64,000 bases of DNA from contig NZ_REFY01000001.1 of the NCBI RefSeq assembly GCF_003841485.1, positions 372,001 through 436,000 on the forward strand, read 5' to 3'. The stretch comes from Natrarchaeobius halalkaliphilus. Lineage in GTDB: Archaea > Halobacteriota > Halobacteria > Halobacteriales > Natrialbaceae. A program made the translations under genes and the position numbers. Below, one piece after another: positions 52,080 through 62,008 of the stretch. The notes beneath the pieces were generated by a model that worked only from the letters and a program-made list of their open reading frames with translations, had not been told where the DNA came from and did no database searches. Position 1 is the stretch's first letter, and every line of letters starts with the position of its first letter.

Positions 52080-54676
52080 GGGTGGACCACCGCCGATCTC
52101 TCACCAGCAGTCGGGTGCGGTCCGTGGCGCTGAGTTTCGTCCGCGACGATCCCGTCCGTCGCCGCCCCGCTCGAGCGATCGCCGTATACGAACGCCCCGC
52201 TCCGATCGTCCCCCGAAAGCGTCTCGCTCCGATCGTCCCCCGAAAGCGTCTCGCTCCGATCGTCACCGGACGGCGAAACGAGTTCGACTCCGCCGCCGTG
52301 GAACTCGACGGTTCCGTCCCCGCCCGCCTGAAACCCGCGGAGTTCGACGTCGCTCGGACGGTCCAGTTCGAACCTGACCGTCACCTCCTGGGCTCCGCCG
52401 GTCGAGTCCAGATCGGTGCTCGAGACGACCTGTGGCCCCTCTCCGGCGGCGACGTCGAGCGTTAGCTGTAGGTCCGACTCCGTCGTCACGTCGACGAGAA
52501 ACGTCGCCTCGTAGGTCCCCGGCGGTAACTCGTCGTACGGTCCGTACCAGAGGAGCCGCGGCTGCTCGTCGCTTGCGACCGTCATCGAGCTCTCGAGTCG
52601 ATCCGCGTACAGCTCCGCGTTGCTCGAGGAGAACTCGCTCGGTGCGTACGTCCTCGATATCTCGAGCGGTTTCGTTATCCCCCGCGGGTCACCGTCGTAG
52701 CCCCGCTTGTAAACGATCGTTCCGTCTTCGTAGCGGTAGACGGCGTACTCCTCGTGGAGCCGGTCTCCGAACCCGTCCTCGACGGGGTCGTCCCAGGGTG
52801 ACGTTCGATCGACGAGGACGTACTCGGGTTCGATCGGACCGTACAGTCGATCGTATTCGCGGAACATGTCGGATCGGACGACGTACGACGCCCCCGGATT
52901 CGTCGCGACGTGCGGATAGATGTCGTTCTGCGTGACGACGGTCTCGTCTTCGGGGACGGATTCGATCGCGGCGTCGAGGCGCTCGGTCCGGTCGCTCTGT
53001 GACGGGACGCTCCCGGCCGGTCCGAGCGCGAGACCGACGAGCAGATTCACAACGAGCACCGCAGCCAGCAGCGTCCGCCAGTCGAGTCGGCGCAACCGTC
53101 TCGCCCGTCCCGAGGCCAACGCTCGCGTCGCGCCGATGTACAGGAACGGCAGCAGATAAAACGGGTAGTGAGCGCCGAACTCGTAGTACACCGTTCGTCC
53201 AGCGAAGATCCAGGCGAACGCGAAGAAGGGAGCCACGGCGGCGACCGCACTCTCGTCTAACAGCGAAAGGAAAAACACCGGTAGCAATAATAGGAGAACG
53301 AACGTCACTTTGGTCGAGAGGTCGTACGTCGCGGACTCGAGGAGTAACTGCGGATTGGTGAGGTAGAGCTGAAGTAAGTCGGTTATCGAAAGTCGCCACT
53401 GGTCGGTGTAGGCGTGTACCGGGTCCGCGACGGACGCGAGCGGGATTCCCGTAGCGACGCTAAACCGTGCCATCACCGCTTCCGCGAGCAGCTTTACGGC
53501 CGCCACGAGACCGAAGCCGGCGAGGAACACGGATCGCTCCGCTCGCAGTCGGTTCGCTCGGTGCGAGGCGAGTGCGAGCCCGGACAGGTAGCCGGCGACG
53601 AGCGGAACGAGGAACTCGTTGGTGAGCAAGATCAGCGCGATCGAGACGAGAAATCCTCCGTATCGACGTTTTTTGTAGAAGTAGTACGATGCGAAAACCA
53701 AAATCGGCAGGAGGATCTGTTCCTGAAAGTCGAACAGCCAGGCGCTCCAGAGGAACGGGTTCCCCGCGTACGAGACCACGAGAACGAGTGCGACGTTCCG
53801 GTCGTCGACGGCCTCGCTGGCGACGTACCAGAAGGCGGGAATACTGAGCGCCAGCACCACGGACTTGACGACGAGGAGGGTTTCCGGGCCGGGGGCGATC
53901 GCGAACGGAACCAGAAAGACGAGTAACGTCGCGGAGAAGTGTGCCCCCCAGTAAGATCCCATCGGGTGACCGATTCGGTATTTGCCGTGTTCCAGCCACC
54001 CGTCGCCGCTCGCTGTCGTCGAGAACATCTGGACGTACGCGCCGAGGTCCGAGCCGGACGTCAGGTACGCCCGGTGCTGGAGGAGAAGAAAAGCCGTCAA
54101 CGCGGCGCCAACCGCGACCGAGAGTCCGACGACGGCCAGCTCGTGGCGACGAGCGTGGATTGCCCGTCCCGCGGCCCGAATCCGGGTGCGCACGGCCGAG
54201 ATCCGCTGGCCGCTGACGCGTCGGAGTTCGCTTCCGAGGGGGTCGTCAGATCGCGGTCGCCAGACCCACCGCTCGCTGATGCCGAACCCCCAGAGAAAAC
54301 CGGCGCCGATGGCGACGAGATTCGCGAGGAGGTAGTGCATTCCGAACGCCTCGACGAGGACGATCAGTACCGAGATCCCGATCAGTATCCCAACGATCCT
54401 GGTTCCGACGTACTTCCCCCCTCGCTCGACGTACTTCCGGCGACCGGTCCCGCCACGCCCGCGCCACGTCCAGTGATCATTGAGCGCGTAATTGGTGAGT
54501 ATGCTCACGATCCGGCTGAGGATCCCGCCGGTTACGTACGTCACTCCAACGTAGGCGACGCTGACGAAGAGCACTACTTCGTTGACGCCGACGCCGACCA
54601 GACCGACCGTCGCGTACTTCAGGACCCGTTTGTTCCGCGGCGTCAGCCACTGTTCCGAGAGCACGTCCCCTAGCAT
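52076..54676 (-). CDS. GtrA-DUF2079 fusion membrane protein with C-terminal beta domain
   Basis: The 866-residue protein fuses three parts. Residues 15-135 are a four-helix GtrA domain (VLKYATVGLVGVGVNEVVLFVSVAYVG, NYALNDHWTW, WGFGISERWVW), the family linked to flipping of polyprenyl-phosphate sugars. Residues 175-530 are a DUF2079 multi-helix region (SGSDLGAYVQMFSTT, LFDFQEQILLPILVFASYYFY), related to membrane glycosyltransferases. Residues 540-866 are soluble, with a beta-sandwich-like segment (PPGTYEATFLVDVTTESDLQLTLDV). Near the end the nine-residue unit GDDRSETLS is repeated. It overlaps the GT4 gene by seven bases and the sulfatase-like gene by four. Role in surface glycan assembly inferred. 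Confidence 0.85.
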   Translation of the reverse strand: MLGDVLSEQWLTPRNKRVLKYATVGLVGVGVNEVVLFVSVAYVGVTYVTGGILSRIVSILTNYALNDHWTWRGRGGTGRRKYVERGGKYVGTRIVGILIGISVLIVLVEAFGMHYLLANLVAIGAGFLWGFGISERWVWRPRSDDPLGSELRRVSGQRISAVRTRIRAAGRAIHARRHELAVVGLSVAVGAALTAFLLLQHRAYLTSGSDLGAYVQMFSTTASGDGWLEHGKYRIGHPMGSYWGAHFSATLLVFLVPFAIAPGPETLLVVKSVVLALSIPAFWYVASEAVDDRNVALVLVVSYAGNPFLWSAWLFDFQEQILLPILVFASYYFYKKRRYGGFLVSIALILLTNEFLVPLVAGYLSGLALASHRANRLRAERSVFLAGFGLVAAVKLLAEAVMARFSVATGIPLASVADPVHAYTDQWRLSITDLLQLYLTNPQLLLESATYDLSTKVTFVLLLLLPVFFLSLLDESAVAAVAPFFAFAWIFAGRTVYYEFGAHYPFYLLPFLYIGATRALASGRARRLRRLDWRTLLAAVLVVNLLVGLALGPAGSVPSQSDRTERLDAAIESVPEDETVVTQNDIYPHVATNPGASYVVRSDMFREYDRLYGPIEPEYVLVDRTSPWDDPVEDGFGDRLHEEYAVYRYEDGTIVYKRGYDGDPRGITKPLEISRTYAPSEFSSSNAELYADRLESSMTVASDEQPRLLWYGPYDELPPGTYEATFLVDVTTESDLQLTLDVAAGEGPQVVSSTDLDSTGGAQEVTVRFELDRPSDVELRGFQAGGDGTVEFHGGGVELVSPSGDDRSETLSGDDRSETLSGDDRSGAFVYGDRSSGAATDGIVADETQRHGPHPTAGERSAVVHP
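52204..52267. repeat. 27-base in-frame tandem repeat
   Basis: Two perfect 27-base units (52204-52230 and 52231-52257), each beginning GATCGTCCCCCGAAAGCGTC, and a partial third unit (to 52267) encode the GDDRSETLS repeats near the C-terminus of the GtrA-DUF2079 protein. The copies are identical in DNA, so the expansion is recent. Confidence 0.85.
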
Positions 54677-55749
54677 CTTCGCTCTGGGGGGACGCGTGAT
54701 CGGTCACTGCGGTCGCCGACTTCCGGGTCGGCCCGCTCGAGGAGGAGCGATTTCAACGCCGGATACACGCGTTCGACGTCGCGCGATTCGCTCGTCTCCC
54801 GCGCGTAGCGACACCGACGTTCGTACGCCTCGCCGGCCTCCCACTCCGATCGCAACCCCTCGAGCAGCGACGCCATCCCTCGAGGAGTTCCGGCGTGGAG
54901 GACGGCCTCGTTTTCTCGCACGTGGGTCTCGAGGGGCGTCGTCACGACCGGCGTCCCGGCGGCCCCCGCCTCGTTGATCACCATGCTGTCGGTGTCGACT
55001 CTGGCCGGATGCAACACCGCGTGCGACCGGGCGTACGCGTCCGCGAGCTCGCGTTCCGAGAGAAAGCCGAGACCGGTGACGTGCGGCGAGTCGCTCGTTC
55101 CGGTCGTGACGAGCCGAATCGATGGTTCGAGTAGCGATGCGGTTCGACGCGCGAGGTCCCACCCTTTCCTGTGGACGTTCGCCGCAGAAACGAGCACCTG
55201 AAACTCGTCGGCCAGCGGACGCCTGTTCGGCCGGAACAGCCGCCGATCGACGAAGTTCGGGACGTACACCGGCTCGATTCGATCGCCGCCGTCGAACGCC
55301 GGTGTAACGGTGTGCACCCGGTCGTACCGCGCGAGGTCGCGTTCACCGACGAGTCGGTAGAACAGCTTCGCTCCGTTGTGCAGCGGAGAGTAGTGCGGTT
55401 CGACAAGCGTCGGGGAGACGAACGCCCACGAGTGAATCCCGGCGACGGTGAACTCGGAGCCGCGAAACGCCTGGCGCATTCCGGGGGCGTACATCATGTA
55501 GGCGGAGGAAACGCCCGACAGATCGTGATGCCACGCTTCCGCGTACGACACGTCCGGGTCGAGAACGCGCCGGTGAGAAACCCGGCGCACGCCACCGGGC
55601 GAGTACGGTATCGTTCGCACCTCGACCGAGAAGCCGTCCTCGGAGAGCAGGTTGGCGAGGGCTGCGACCCACTTTTCGCCGCCACGGTAATGCTCGAGCG
55701 AGAAGTGCGAACAGATCGCGATCCTCGTCGAACGCGGTCGGTCCGTCAC
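54670..55749 (-). CDS. glycosyltransferase family 4-type protein
   Basis: The 359-residue GT-B fold enzyme starts with RIAICSHFSLEHYRGGEKWVAALANLLSEDGFSVEV (residues 9-44; GGEKW acceptor loop). Its C-terminal donor domain has VPNFVDRRLFRPN near 170, FQVLVSAANVHRKGWDLA near 188, GFLSERELADAYARSHAVLHPARVD near 235 and SMVINEAGAAGTPVV near 263, the glutamate region that contacts the nucleotide sugar. The sugar is unknown. It is the second gene of a four-gene operon, its ATG overlapping the stop of the GT2 gene, and probably adds a sugar to a lipid-linked surface glycan. Confidence 0.87.
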   Translation of the reverse strand: MTDRPRSTRIAICSHFSLEHYRGGEKWVAALANLLSEDGFSVEVRTIPYSPGGVRRVSHRRVLDPDVSYAEAWHHDLSGVSSAYMMYAPGMRQAFRGSEFTVAGIHSWAFVSPTLVEPHYSPLHNGAKLFYRLVGERDLARYDRVHTVTPAFDGGDRIEPVYVPNFVDRRLFRPNRRPLADEFQVLVSAANVHRKGWDLARRTASLLEPSIRLVTTGTSDSPHVTGLGFLSERELADAYARSHAVLHPARVDTDSMVINEAGAAGTPVVTTPLETHVRENEAVLHAGTPRGMASLLEGLRSEWEAGEAYERRCRYARETSESRDVERVYPALKSLLLERADPEVGDRSDRSRVPPERRC

Positions 55750-56528
55750 GGTTTCCCCGCCCGTCGAAGCGAGAACACGTGTTCGAGAAACGCGAGATAC
55801 TCCCGGGGTGATAGCTTCGATTCGCCGCGCTTTCGATCCTCGAAAGCGTAGGGGACCTCGCGGACGGATTCCGGTTCACACCGGACGAGCGCCTCGAGCA
55901 GGAACTTATAGCCGGTCGGGTCGACGCGCTCTCCGTCGAGTAGCGATCTATTAATGACGAAAAAGCCGCTCAACGGATCCGCGATGGACCGCGTTTGCGG
56001 TAAAAGCGCCTTCGCGATAGCGACCGCACCCTTACTGACGAGCTTTCGAGCTGTCGTCCAGCCCGTGATCCGACCGAACTCGGCGTATCGGCTGCCGATC
56101 ACGAGGTCGACGTCGTCCTCGACGTGGACCAGTAGACGCGGGAGTACTTCCGGCGGATGCTGGAGGTCCGCGTCGATGATCGCACAGTGTTCGAAGCGAC
56201 TTCGGGCGATTCCGAAGGCGATGGCCGATCCGAGTCCGCGTTCGTCGATCCGTCGGATCACTCGAACGCGATCGTCATCGCCGTACAGCAGATCGACGAT
56301 CCGCCAGGTGCTGTCCGGGGAGTCGTCGTCGACGACGATGAGTTCGTACTCGTAGCCCTGGAGGACGTTCCGGATGCGCGAGATCACGTGCTCGACGTTT
56401 TCCGCCTCGTTGTACGTCGGAACGATCACCGAGAGACCCCGCCCGATGTCGGGTTCGAGCGGGGCTGAATCCGAGATCGAACTCGACTCGCTCCGCGTTT
56501 TCCAGAGAGCCCCGTCAGCGGACGACAT
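55746..56528 (-). CDS. polyprenol-phosphate sugar synthase, DPM1-like GT2
   Basis: The 260-residue GT-A enzyme has LSVIVPTYNEAENVEHVISRI (residues 31-51), ELIVVDDDSPDST near 62, IIDADLQHPPEVLPRL near 122 (the DXD-like metal site), GSRYAEFGRITGW near 150 and KFLLEALVRCEPESVREVPYAFEDRKRGESKL near 207. These match dolichyl-phosphate mannose or glucose synthases. There is no C-terminal membrane domain, so it is the short DPM1-type. It charges the lipid carrier that the GtrA-DUF2079 protein could flip or use. It is the first gene of the operon. The frame is open to 56630, but ATG 56528 (MSSADGALW) is the better start. Confidence 0.87.
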   Translation of the reverse strand: MSSADGALWKTRSESSSISDSAPLEPDIGRGLSVIVPTYNEAENVEHVISRIRNVLQGYEYELIVVDDDSPDSTWRIVDLLYGDDDRVRVIRRIDERGLGSAIAFGIARSRFEHCAIIDADLQHPPEVLPRLLVHVEDDVDLVIGSRYAEFGRITGWTTARKLVSKGAVAIAKALLPQTRSIADPLSGFFVINRSLLDGERVDPTGYKFLLEALVRCEPESVREVPYAFEDRKRGESKLSPREYLAFLEHVFSLRRAGKP

Positions 56529-56753
56529 GTTCGACTCGGTTCTCTCGTTGAGTCGTACCTTATACCGTAATAACCGTTGAAACGGCCAATTATAAGTTAG
56601 AGAAACGCTTTCCGAGACGGATGACTTCAACAGGAAGTTACCGGTTTCGACAGCCCTCCGGAAAGCACCCGACGATCGTACCCGAACCGATTCGCACCGG
56701 ACAGGGTAACGAGGAGGCGCGAACTCTCGTCGTTCACAGCGGAGAGAGGACCG

Positions 56754-57749
56754 TCACGGCTGCGGTCTCGCCTTCTGGAGCGCCGTCTCTGCGGTGTTTC
56801 CGCCGTAATCGGCACTCCGGGAGAGTGAGTCGAGTACTAATCCCAGCGACTGGGCCTGTACCGGGTCGAGTTCTCGGAGCAAGTCGTCGATGCGGCGGGT
56901 GTGTTCGTCGATTTCGAGGACAGACTCGAGTGCGTCGTGGCCGAGGTCGGCCGCTTCGGAACTCTCCTCGGTGAACAGCGCGTCCATCGACTTCTCGATG
57001 ATCTCGGCCGAGTCGGCCTGAAGCGCGAGGAGCGCCTCGCCCACGTGGTCCGGAATATCCTCTAGTTTTACCGCGAGATGGCCGATTTTCGCCGCGTGGT
57101 CGGCGATCCGTTCGAGTTGACGGGCGCTCGAGTGATAGTCGAAACAGTCCTCGCGCGAGACGCCGAGTTCCTCGCTGGCGCGGGGCGAGCGAAGCGTTGC
57201 GCGAAAGGTTCGGGAGACGACGAGCCAGAGGCGATCGACGTCGTCGTCGCGCTCGATGACGTCGCGAGCGATGGCGTCGTCGTTTTCGACCAGCGCGATG
57301 ACCGCGTCCTCGAGCATGGACGTCGCGATCAATCGCATCCGACGGACGGCGTCGACGATCGAGAGCTCAGCGGAGTCGAGCAGGTCCTGGACGACGACGC
57401 GATCGGCGCGCTCCTCGACGACCTCGACCCCGATAAGTCCCTGAACCGCGGTTCGGATCGCCCGGCGCTGATCGGTCGTGATTCGGTTCGCCTCGAGCGC
57501 GATGATATCGAATCCGCCGACGTACATCGTCAGAACGGCCTGGATCAGTTGCTCGCCCTCGAGCAGTTCGATCTCGAGCGTGCCGGTCCGGTGGTCGGTC
57601 TCGCGCCGTGGCGTGACGAGCAACGTCTCGCCGTCGGCGTACAGCTCGACGGTCGAGCCGCTGTCGACATCGTTGTCGGTCGCCCAGTCCTTTGGTAGCG
57701 AAACGGTGTACGTCGAACCGCCGGTCATCTGGACCTTCCGGGTTTCCAT
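56754..57749 (-). CDS. AbrB-PhoU phosphate-regulation protein
   Basis: The 331-residue protein combines an N-terminal SpoVT/AbrB DNA-binding segment (METRKVQMTGGSTYTVSLPKDWATDNDVDSGS, residues 1-32) with two PhoU helical-bundle halves (about 105-320: DAVRRMRLIATSMLEDAVIAL; YHSSARQLERIADHAAKIGHLAVKLED). This fusion is typical of haloarchaea and is thought to control phosphate uptake genes. It is divergent from pstSCAB-phoU across 438 bases, so it is well placed to regulate that operon. A TATA-like TTTATAGTC (minus strand, near 57770-57778) lies about 25 bases before ATG 57749, which is preferred over an upstream start at 57788. Confidence 0.9.
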   Translation of the reverse strand: METRKVQMTGGSTYTVSLPKDWATDNDVDSGSTVELYADGETLLVTPRRETDHRTGTLEIELLEGEQLIQAVLTMYVGGFDIIALEANRITTDQRRAIRTAVQGLIGVEVVEERADRVVVQDLLDSAELSIVDAVRRMRLIATSMLEDAVIALVENDDAIARDVIERDDDVDRLWLVVSRTFRATLRSPRASEELGVSREDCFDYHSSARQLERIADHAAKIGHLAVKLEDIPDHVGEALLALQADSAEIIEKSMDALFTEESSEAADLGHDALESVLEIDEHTRRIDDLLRELDPVQAQSLGLVLDSLSRSADYGGNTAETALQKARPQP

Positions 57750-58187
57750 ACGCTGTGTTCCCGACACCGGGACTATAAATCCACTCATATCTATATAGGT
57801 ATTTTACGTACCGCCCGGTAGCGCGCCGTCCGGCTCGAGTCGACGCCGTTCTGGACCGGTCGTGAACGTATTGCTATCGAGTGATACGTATCGATCGTTG
57901 TGTCACCGTACGACTATCGAGAAGCCAGTGATCCGCTGCTCTCGCGCGTTAGGGAACACACTTCGGCGTTTCGCCCGGACGGGCGAGGTGGCGGTTTCAA
58001 CGCGAAAGCGCGCCCTCGGCCGGCCTCCTATACTCGAACCGGTCGAGTTCGGTTTCGAGTGACCCGGTCGGATTATCGAGGATCGTACTGCGAGCTACAG
58101 TCGACTATGGACTTCTCTATTGAGTTTCGTCCAGTATTATATATCTATTAGCATCGGTTTTATACGAGCCACGAAACCGCTTACCTG
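57750..58187. promoter_or_regulatory. divergent phosphate-operon regulatory region
   Basis: This 438-base region carries the AbrB-PhoU promoter on the minus strand and the pstS promoter. The latter has TTTATA at 58158-58163, about 25-30 bases before the pstS ATG, and an AT-rich block TATTATATATCTATTAGC upstream at 58135-58152. GATACGTATC at 57883-57892 is a perfect palindrome. Open frames in the middle (for example 57900-58151) have no family likeness and I do not call them. It probably binds the AbrB-PhoU protein or another phosphate regulator. Confidence 0.6.
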
Positions 58188-59237
58188 ATGACGGACAACC
58201 AGTCCGGCCGACCCGACTTCGGTGGAGTATCGAGGCGGAACTTTCTGGCGGGCGGCACGACAGTCGCTGCGATGAGCGTTGCTGGCTGTGGCGACGTCCT
58301 CGGTGACGGAAACGGTGACGGTGGCGGGCCGTCCGGAACGATCGACGCCTCCGGATCGAACACCGTCGCGCCGATCACCTCGTGGGCGGGCGAACAGTTC
58401 GAAAACGAGTACCCGGACGTACTCGTCGACGTGGCACCGGAGGGAACCGGTGCCGGCTTTCAGGAGTTCTGTCGGGCCAACTCGGCCGTTCAGAGTGCAA
58501 GCCGAGAGATCACCGAGGACGAGGTCGACCTCTGTGAGGAAAACGACGTCGACTACGACTTCCTCGAGGTCGGTCTCGACGGACTGTCGGTCGTCAAAAA
58601 CTCCGAGAACGACTGGGTCGACAACGTCACGCTCGAGGAGCTCCAGCTGATCTGGGAGTTCGAAGCGACCGACGAGATCACCCACTGGAGCGACGTTCGC
58701 GAGGAGTGGCCCGACGAGGAGATACAACTGCACGCACGAGACAGCGCCTCCGGGACGTTCGACTACTTCACCCGCGAGATCAACGGCGAAATCGGGGACG
58801 TCCGGGACGACTACTCCGCGACCAGTCAGACGAACGAGATCATGGGTGCGGTCGCGGACAACCTCCACGGCTTCGGCTGGGGCGGACTCGGCTACCTGCG
58901 CGAAATCGAGGACGATCAGCCCATCGAGGCCGTCCCCGTCGAGAGCGACGCCGACGGCGAGTTCTACCTCCCGACCGAGCAGAACATCGAGGACGGGCTC
59001 TACTCGCCGCTGGCTCGTCCCCTGTTCGCCTACGTCAATCTCGCGAGCCTCGAAGAGCAGACGGACCTCATCGGTTCGTTCGCCCGGTTCTACACGAACG
59101 GCGCACAGGAGTTCGCCCGCGAGGAAGGGTTCTACGCGGCCCCCGACGCGGTAACCGACGAGAACCACGACAAGATCGACGGCTGGCTGGACCGGGTCGG
59201 TTCCTCGCCCGACGGGATCACCGTACAACGAGAGTGA
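58188..59237 (+). CDS. pstS: phosphate ABC transporter substrate-binding lipoprotein
   Basis: The 349-residue protein starts with a twin-arginine signal (SRRNFL, residues 15-20) and a lipobox ending at Cys34 (VAGC), so it is a Tat-exported lipoprotein. The mature region has the PstS phosphate-binding pattern: IDASGSNTVAPITSWAGEQF, GTGAGFQEFC near 86, REITEDEVDLC, HARDSASGTFDYFTREI near 183 and TNEIMGAVADN. It captures phosphate outside the cell for PstCA. First gene of the pst operon. A TATA box lies about 25 bases upstream of the ATG, so the transcript is nearly leaderless. Confidence 0.94.
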   Translation: MTDNQSGRPDFGGVSRRNFLAGGTTVAAMSVAGCGDVLGDGNGDGGGPSGTIDASGSNTVAPITSWAGEQFENEYPDVLVDVAPEGTGAGFQEFCRANSAVQSASREITEDEVDLCEENDVDYDFLEVGLDGLSVVKNSENDWVDNVTLEELQLIWEFEATDEITHWSDVREEWPDEEIQLHARDSASGTFDYFTREINGEIGDVRDDYSATSQTNEIMGAVADNLHGFGWGGLGYLREIEDDQPIEAVPVESDADGEFYLPTEQNIEDGLYSPLARPLFAYVNLASLEEQTDLIGSFARFYTNGAQEFAREEGFYAAPDAVTDENHDKIDGWLDRVGSSPDGITVQRE

Positions 59238-59252
59238 CGACGGAGTGATACG

Positions 59253-60245
59253 ATGAGCACCGAAACGACGCCGGGGCCGGACATCACCGGCGGAGCGGCA
59301 CGGGGCGATCTCGAGGCGAACCGTCGAGCCCGACGGCTGCTCTTTGGCTGTGCGACGATCACCGTCGTCACGACGCTCGCGATCTTTTTCGTGTTGATCG
59401 ACAACGCCGTGAGCTACTTCTTCGGCGCGAGGGCGACCGAGATACTGCTCGGCGCGAGTCTCGAGCGGACCGTCACCTTCACGGAGTTCTTCACCGGAAC
59501 GCGGTGGGCACCCGACCACGCGACGCCGGGCCACGGCGTGCTCCCGGTCGTCTTCGGGACGATCGCGATCACGGTCGGTGCGGCGTTCGTCGCGATTCCG
59601 ATCGGCACCGCGACGGCGATCTACCTGTCGGAGTACGCCTCCGACGGCGTTCGTCGAAAGCTCAAGCCGACCCTCGAGATCCTCGCGGGGATCCCGACGA
59701 TCGTCTACGGCTACTTCGCGATCGCGTTCATCAATCCGGTCGTCCTCAGCCCGATCGCAGAGACGCTGTTCGGCATCAACATCGGCCGGTACAGCATGCT
59801 CTCGGGGATGCTCGTCGTCGGAATCATGACGATCCCGATGGTCTCCTCGATCAGCGAGGACGCGATGTCGGCGGTGCCGGACGACCTCCGAAACGGCGCG
59901 TACGCACTCGGCGCGACCAGGTTCGACGTTTCGACGCGGATCGTGCTGCCGGCGTCGATCTCGGGCGTCTTCGCCTCCTACATCCTCGCGGTGTCGCGGG
60001 CGATCGGTGAGACGATGGCAGTCTCGCTCGCGGCGGGGTTCAACGCGAACATCACCGCGAACCCGTTCGACGAGATCATGACGATGACGGCGTACATGGT
60101 CCAGATGGCGCGTGGCACCACCGCCGTCGGAACCGTCGAGTATCAGAGCCTGTTCGCCGTCGGCCTGTTGTTGTTCGTGATGACGCTTACGATGAACCTG
60201 CTCAACGACTGGTTCAAACGCCGATTCCAGGAGGAGTATCGATGA
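59253..60245 (+). CDS. pstC: phosphate ABC transporter permease PstC
   Basis: The 330-residue permease has six or more hydrophobic segments, starting LLFGCATITVVTTLAIFFVLIDNAVSYFF. A long periplasmic-side loop (FTEFFTGTRWAPDHATPGHGVLPV) is characteristic of PstC. The coupling motif is DLRNGAYALGATRFDVSTRIVLPASISGVFASYILAVSRAIGETMAVSLAAG. With PstA it forms the membrane channel. It follows pstS by 15 bases and overlaps the pstA start by four (ATGA). Confidence 0.93.
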   Translation: MSTETTPGPDITGGAARGDLEANRRARRLLFGCATITVVTTLAIFFVLIDNAVSYFFGARATEILLGASLERTVTFTEFFTGTRWAPDHATPGHGVLPVVFGTIAITVGAAFVAIPIGTATAIYLSEYASDGVRRKLKPTLEILAGIPTIVYGYFAIAFINPVVLSPIAETLFGINIGRYSMLSGMLVVGIMTIPMVSSISEDAMSAVPDDLRNGAYALGATRFDVSTRIVLPASISGVFASYILAVSRAIGETMAVSLAAGFNANITANPFDEIMTMTAYMVQMARGTTAVGTVEYQSLFAVGLLLFVMTLTMNLLNDWFKRRFQEEYR

Positions 60246-61168
60246 GCACCGACACCGACACCGAACCGACGAGTACCGCCGCCGACGAGAGCCTGTTCAC
60301 CGACGTCGATCTCGGCTGGGAACACCGCAAGAACCGCATCTTCCTCGCCGTCATCTTCGCCGCGTCGATGTTCGGCGTCGTCATGCTCGCACTCCTGTTG
60401 CTCGACGTGCTCACCGACCTCTACGTTGGCGTAACCGAGTACAACATCAGCCTCCTCGAGTTCTTCACCCGCGACGGCTCCCGTCGCGAGGAGCTGTCCG
60501 GGTTCAGGGGAGCGATCGTCGCCTCGATCATGCTGATGATCGTGACCGCGATCCTCTCGTTTTTCGTCGGTGTCGGCTCCGCGATCTACTTGGAGGAGTA
60601 CGCGCCGGACACCCGCATCACCCGACTGATCGAGGCGAACCTGGCGAACCTCGCCGGGGTTCCGTCGATCGTCTACGGCCTGCTCGCGCTGGCGGCGTTC
60701 GTCAACGGAATCGGAATGGGACCGATCCTGCTGGCCGGCGCGATCGCGCTCGCGTTGCTGGTGATGCCGATCATCATCGTCTCGACCCAGGAGGCCCTCA
60801 GAGCGGTTCCGGACGGCGTCAGGAACGGCTCTTACGCTACCGGTGCGACGGAATGGCAGACGATCCGCCGCGTGGTGCTTCCGGCCGCGATGCCGGGGAT
60901 CATGACGGGCACGATTCTGGCCCTTGCACGCGCGATCGGAGAAACGGCCCCGCTGATCATGGTCGGCGCGATCTTCGTCAATCGAATGCCGTTCGGCCCG
61001 TTCGATCGGTTCAGCGCGATGCCGACCCAGATCTACAACTGGGCGAACGAGCCGAGCATGCACTTCATCCACCTCGCTGCGGTCGGGATCGTGGTGTTAC
61101 TGACGTTCATGTTCGTCATGAACGGGATCGCGATCTACCTGCGAAACGAGTACGAGACCGAGATCTAA
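60242..61168 (+). CDS. pstA: phosphate ABC transporter permease PstA
   Basis: The 308-residue permease has six membrane segments, beginning [31 protein letters not shown]. The PstA-typical motifs are [50 protein letters not shown], and the coupling loop [52 protein letters not shown]. Its start overlaps the pstC stop by four bases, and its stop is one base before the pstB start, so the three are tightly coupled. Confidence 0.93.
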   Translation: MSTDTDTEPTSTAADESLFTDVDLGWEHRKNRIFLAVIFAASMFGVVMLALLLLDVLTDLYVGVTEYNISLLEFFTRDGSRREELSGFRGAIVASIMLMIVTAILSFFVGVGSAIYLEEYAPDTRITRLIEANLANLAGVPSIVYGLLALAAFVNGIGMGPILLAGAIALALLVMPIIIVSTQEALRAVPDGVRNGSYATGATEWQTIRRVVLPAAMPGIMTGTILALARAIGETAPLIMVGAIFVNRMPFGPFDRFSAMPTQIYNWANEPSMHFIHLAAVGIVVLLTFMFVMNGIAIYLRNEYETEI

Positions 61169-61169
61169 G

Positions 61170-62006
61170 ATGGCAACACAAGACAACGAGCGTGCGTTGA
61201 TCACGACCGAGGTACAGACCGAGAGTACGGATCGTTCCGACCGGCCCGACGAGACCGTCCTCGAGGCCCGGACACTCGACGTCTACTACGGCGAGGATCA
61301 GGCGCTTACCGACGTGTCGATCGAGATTCCCGAACACAAGGTCACCGCGATCATCGGTCCATCAGGCTGTGGGAAGTCGACGTTCCTGCGGTCGATCAAT
61401 CGGATGAACGACCAGATCGACGCCTGTCGCGTCGACGGCGAACTGTCCTTCCACGGGAAGAACGTCTACGACGACGACGTCGATCCCGTCGCCCTGCGCC
61501 GGAAGATCGGACAGGTGTTCCAGAAACCGAACCCGTTTCCGAAGTCGATCTACGACAACGTCGCCTACGGGCTGCGGGTTCAGGGGGAACTCGACGAGGG
61601 AGGGATGGACGACGCCGTCGAGGAGGCCCTGCGTGGGGCGGCGCTCTGGGACGAAGTGGAGGGCAAACTCGACTCGAGCGGACTCGACCTCTCGGGCGGC
61701 CAGCAACAGCGCCTCTGTATCGCCCGCGCGATCGCGACGGACCCGGAGGTGATCCTGATGGACGAGCCGACCTCTGCGCTCGATCCCGTCGCGGCCTCGA
61801 AGATCGAGGACCTGATCGACGAACTCGTCGAGGAGTACACCGTCGTCATCGTCACGCACAACATGCAACAGGCGGCGCGGATCTCCGACCGGACCGCGGT
61901 GTTCCTGACCGGCGGCTCGCTCGTCGAGGAAGACGACACCGCGACGATCTTCGAAGATCCGCGGGACGACCGCGTCGAGGACTACATCACCGGTAAATTC
62001 GGATAA
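61170..62006 (+). CDS. pstB: phosphate ABC transporter ATP-binding protein PstB
   Basis: The 278-residue ATPase powers the Pst importer. Walker A is GPSGCGKST (residues 63-71), followed by [11 protein letters not shown], the PstB-specific sequence after the P-loop. The Q-loop is [21 protein letters not shown], the signature is [15 protein letters not shown] near 175, Walker B is [13 protein letters not shown] near 197 and the H-loop is [15 protein letters not shown]. The N-terminal 30 residues are an acidic, probably flexible extension. The start codon follows the pstA stop by one base. Confidence 0.94.
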   Translation: MATQDNERALITTEVQTESTDRSDRPDETVLEARTLDVYYGEDQALTDVSIEIPEHKVTAIIGPSGCGKSTFLRSINRMNDQIDACRVDGELSFHGKNVYDDDVDPVALRRKIGQVFQKPNPFPKSIYDNVAYGLRVQGELDEGGMDDAVEEALRGAALWDEVEGKLDSSGLDLSGGQQQRLCIARAIATDPEVILMDEPTSALDPVAASKIEDLIDELVEEYTVVIVTHNMQQAARISDRTAVFLTGGSLVEEDDTATIFEDPRDDRVEDYITGKFG

Positions 62007-62008
62007 CC

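Noticed and set aside
57900-58151. 83-codon open frame between the AbrB-PhoU gene and pstS
   Set aside because: No family likeness or start context, and it overlaps the AT-rich pstS promoter.
58137-59534. 465-codon open frame opposite pstS
   Set aside because: Antisense shadow of a well-supported gene in GC-rich DNA; the product is an Arg/Val/Gly-rich mirror with no motif.
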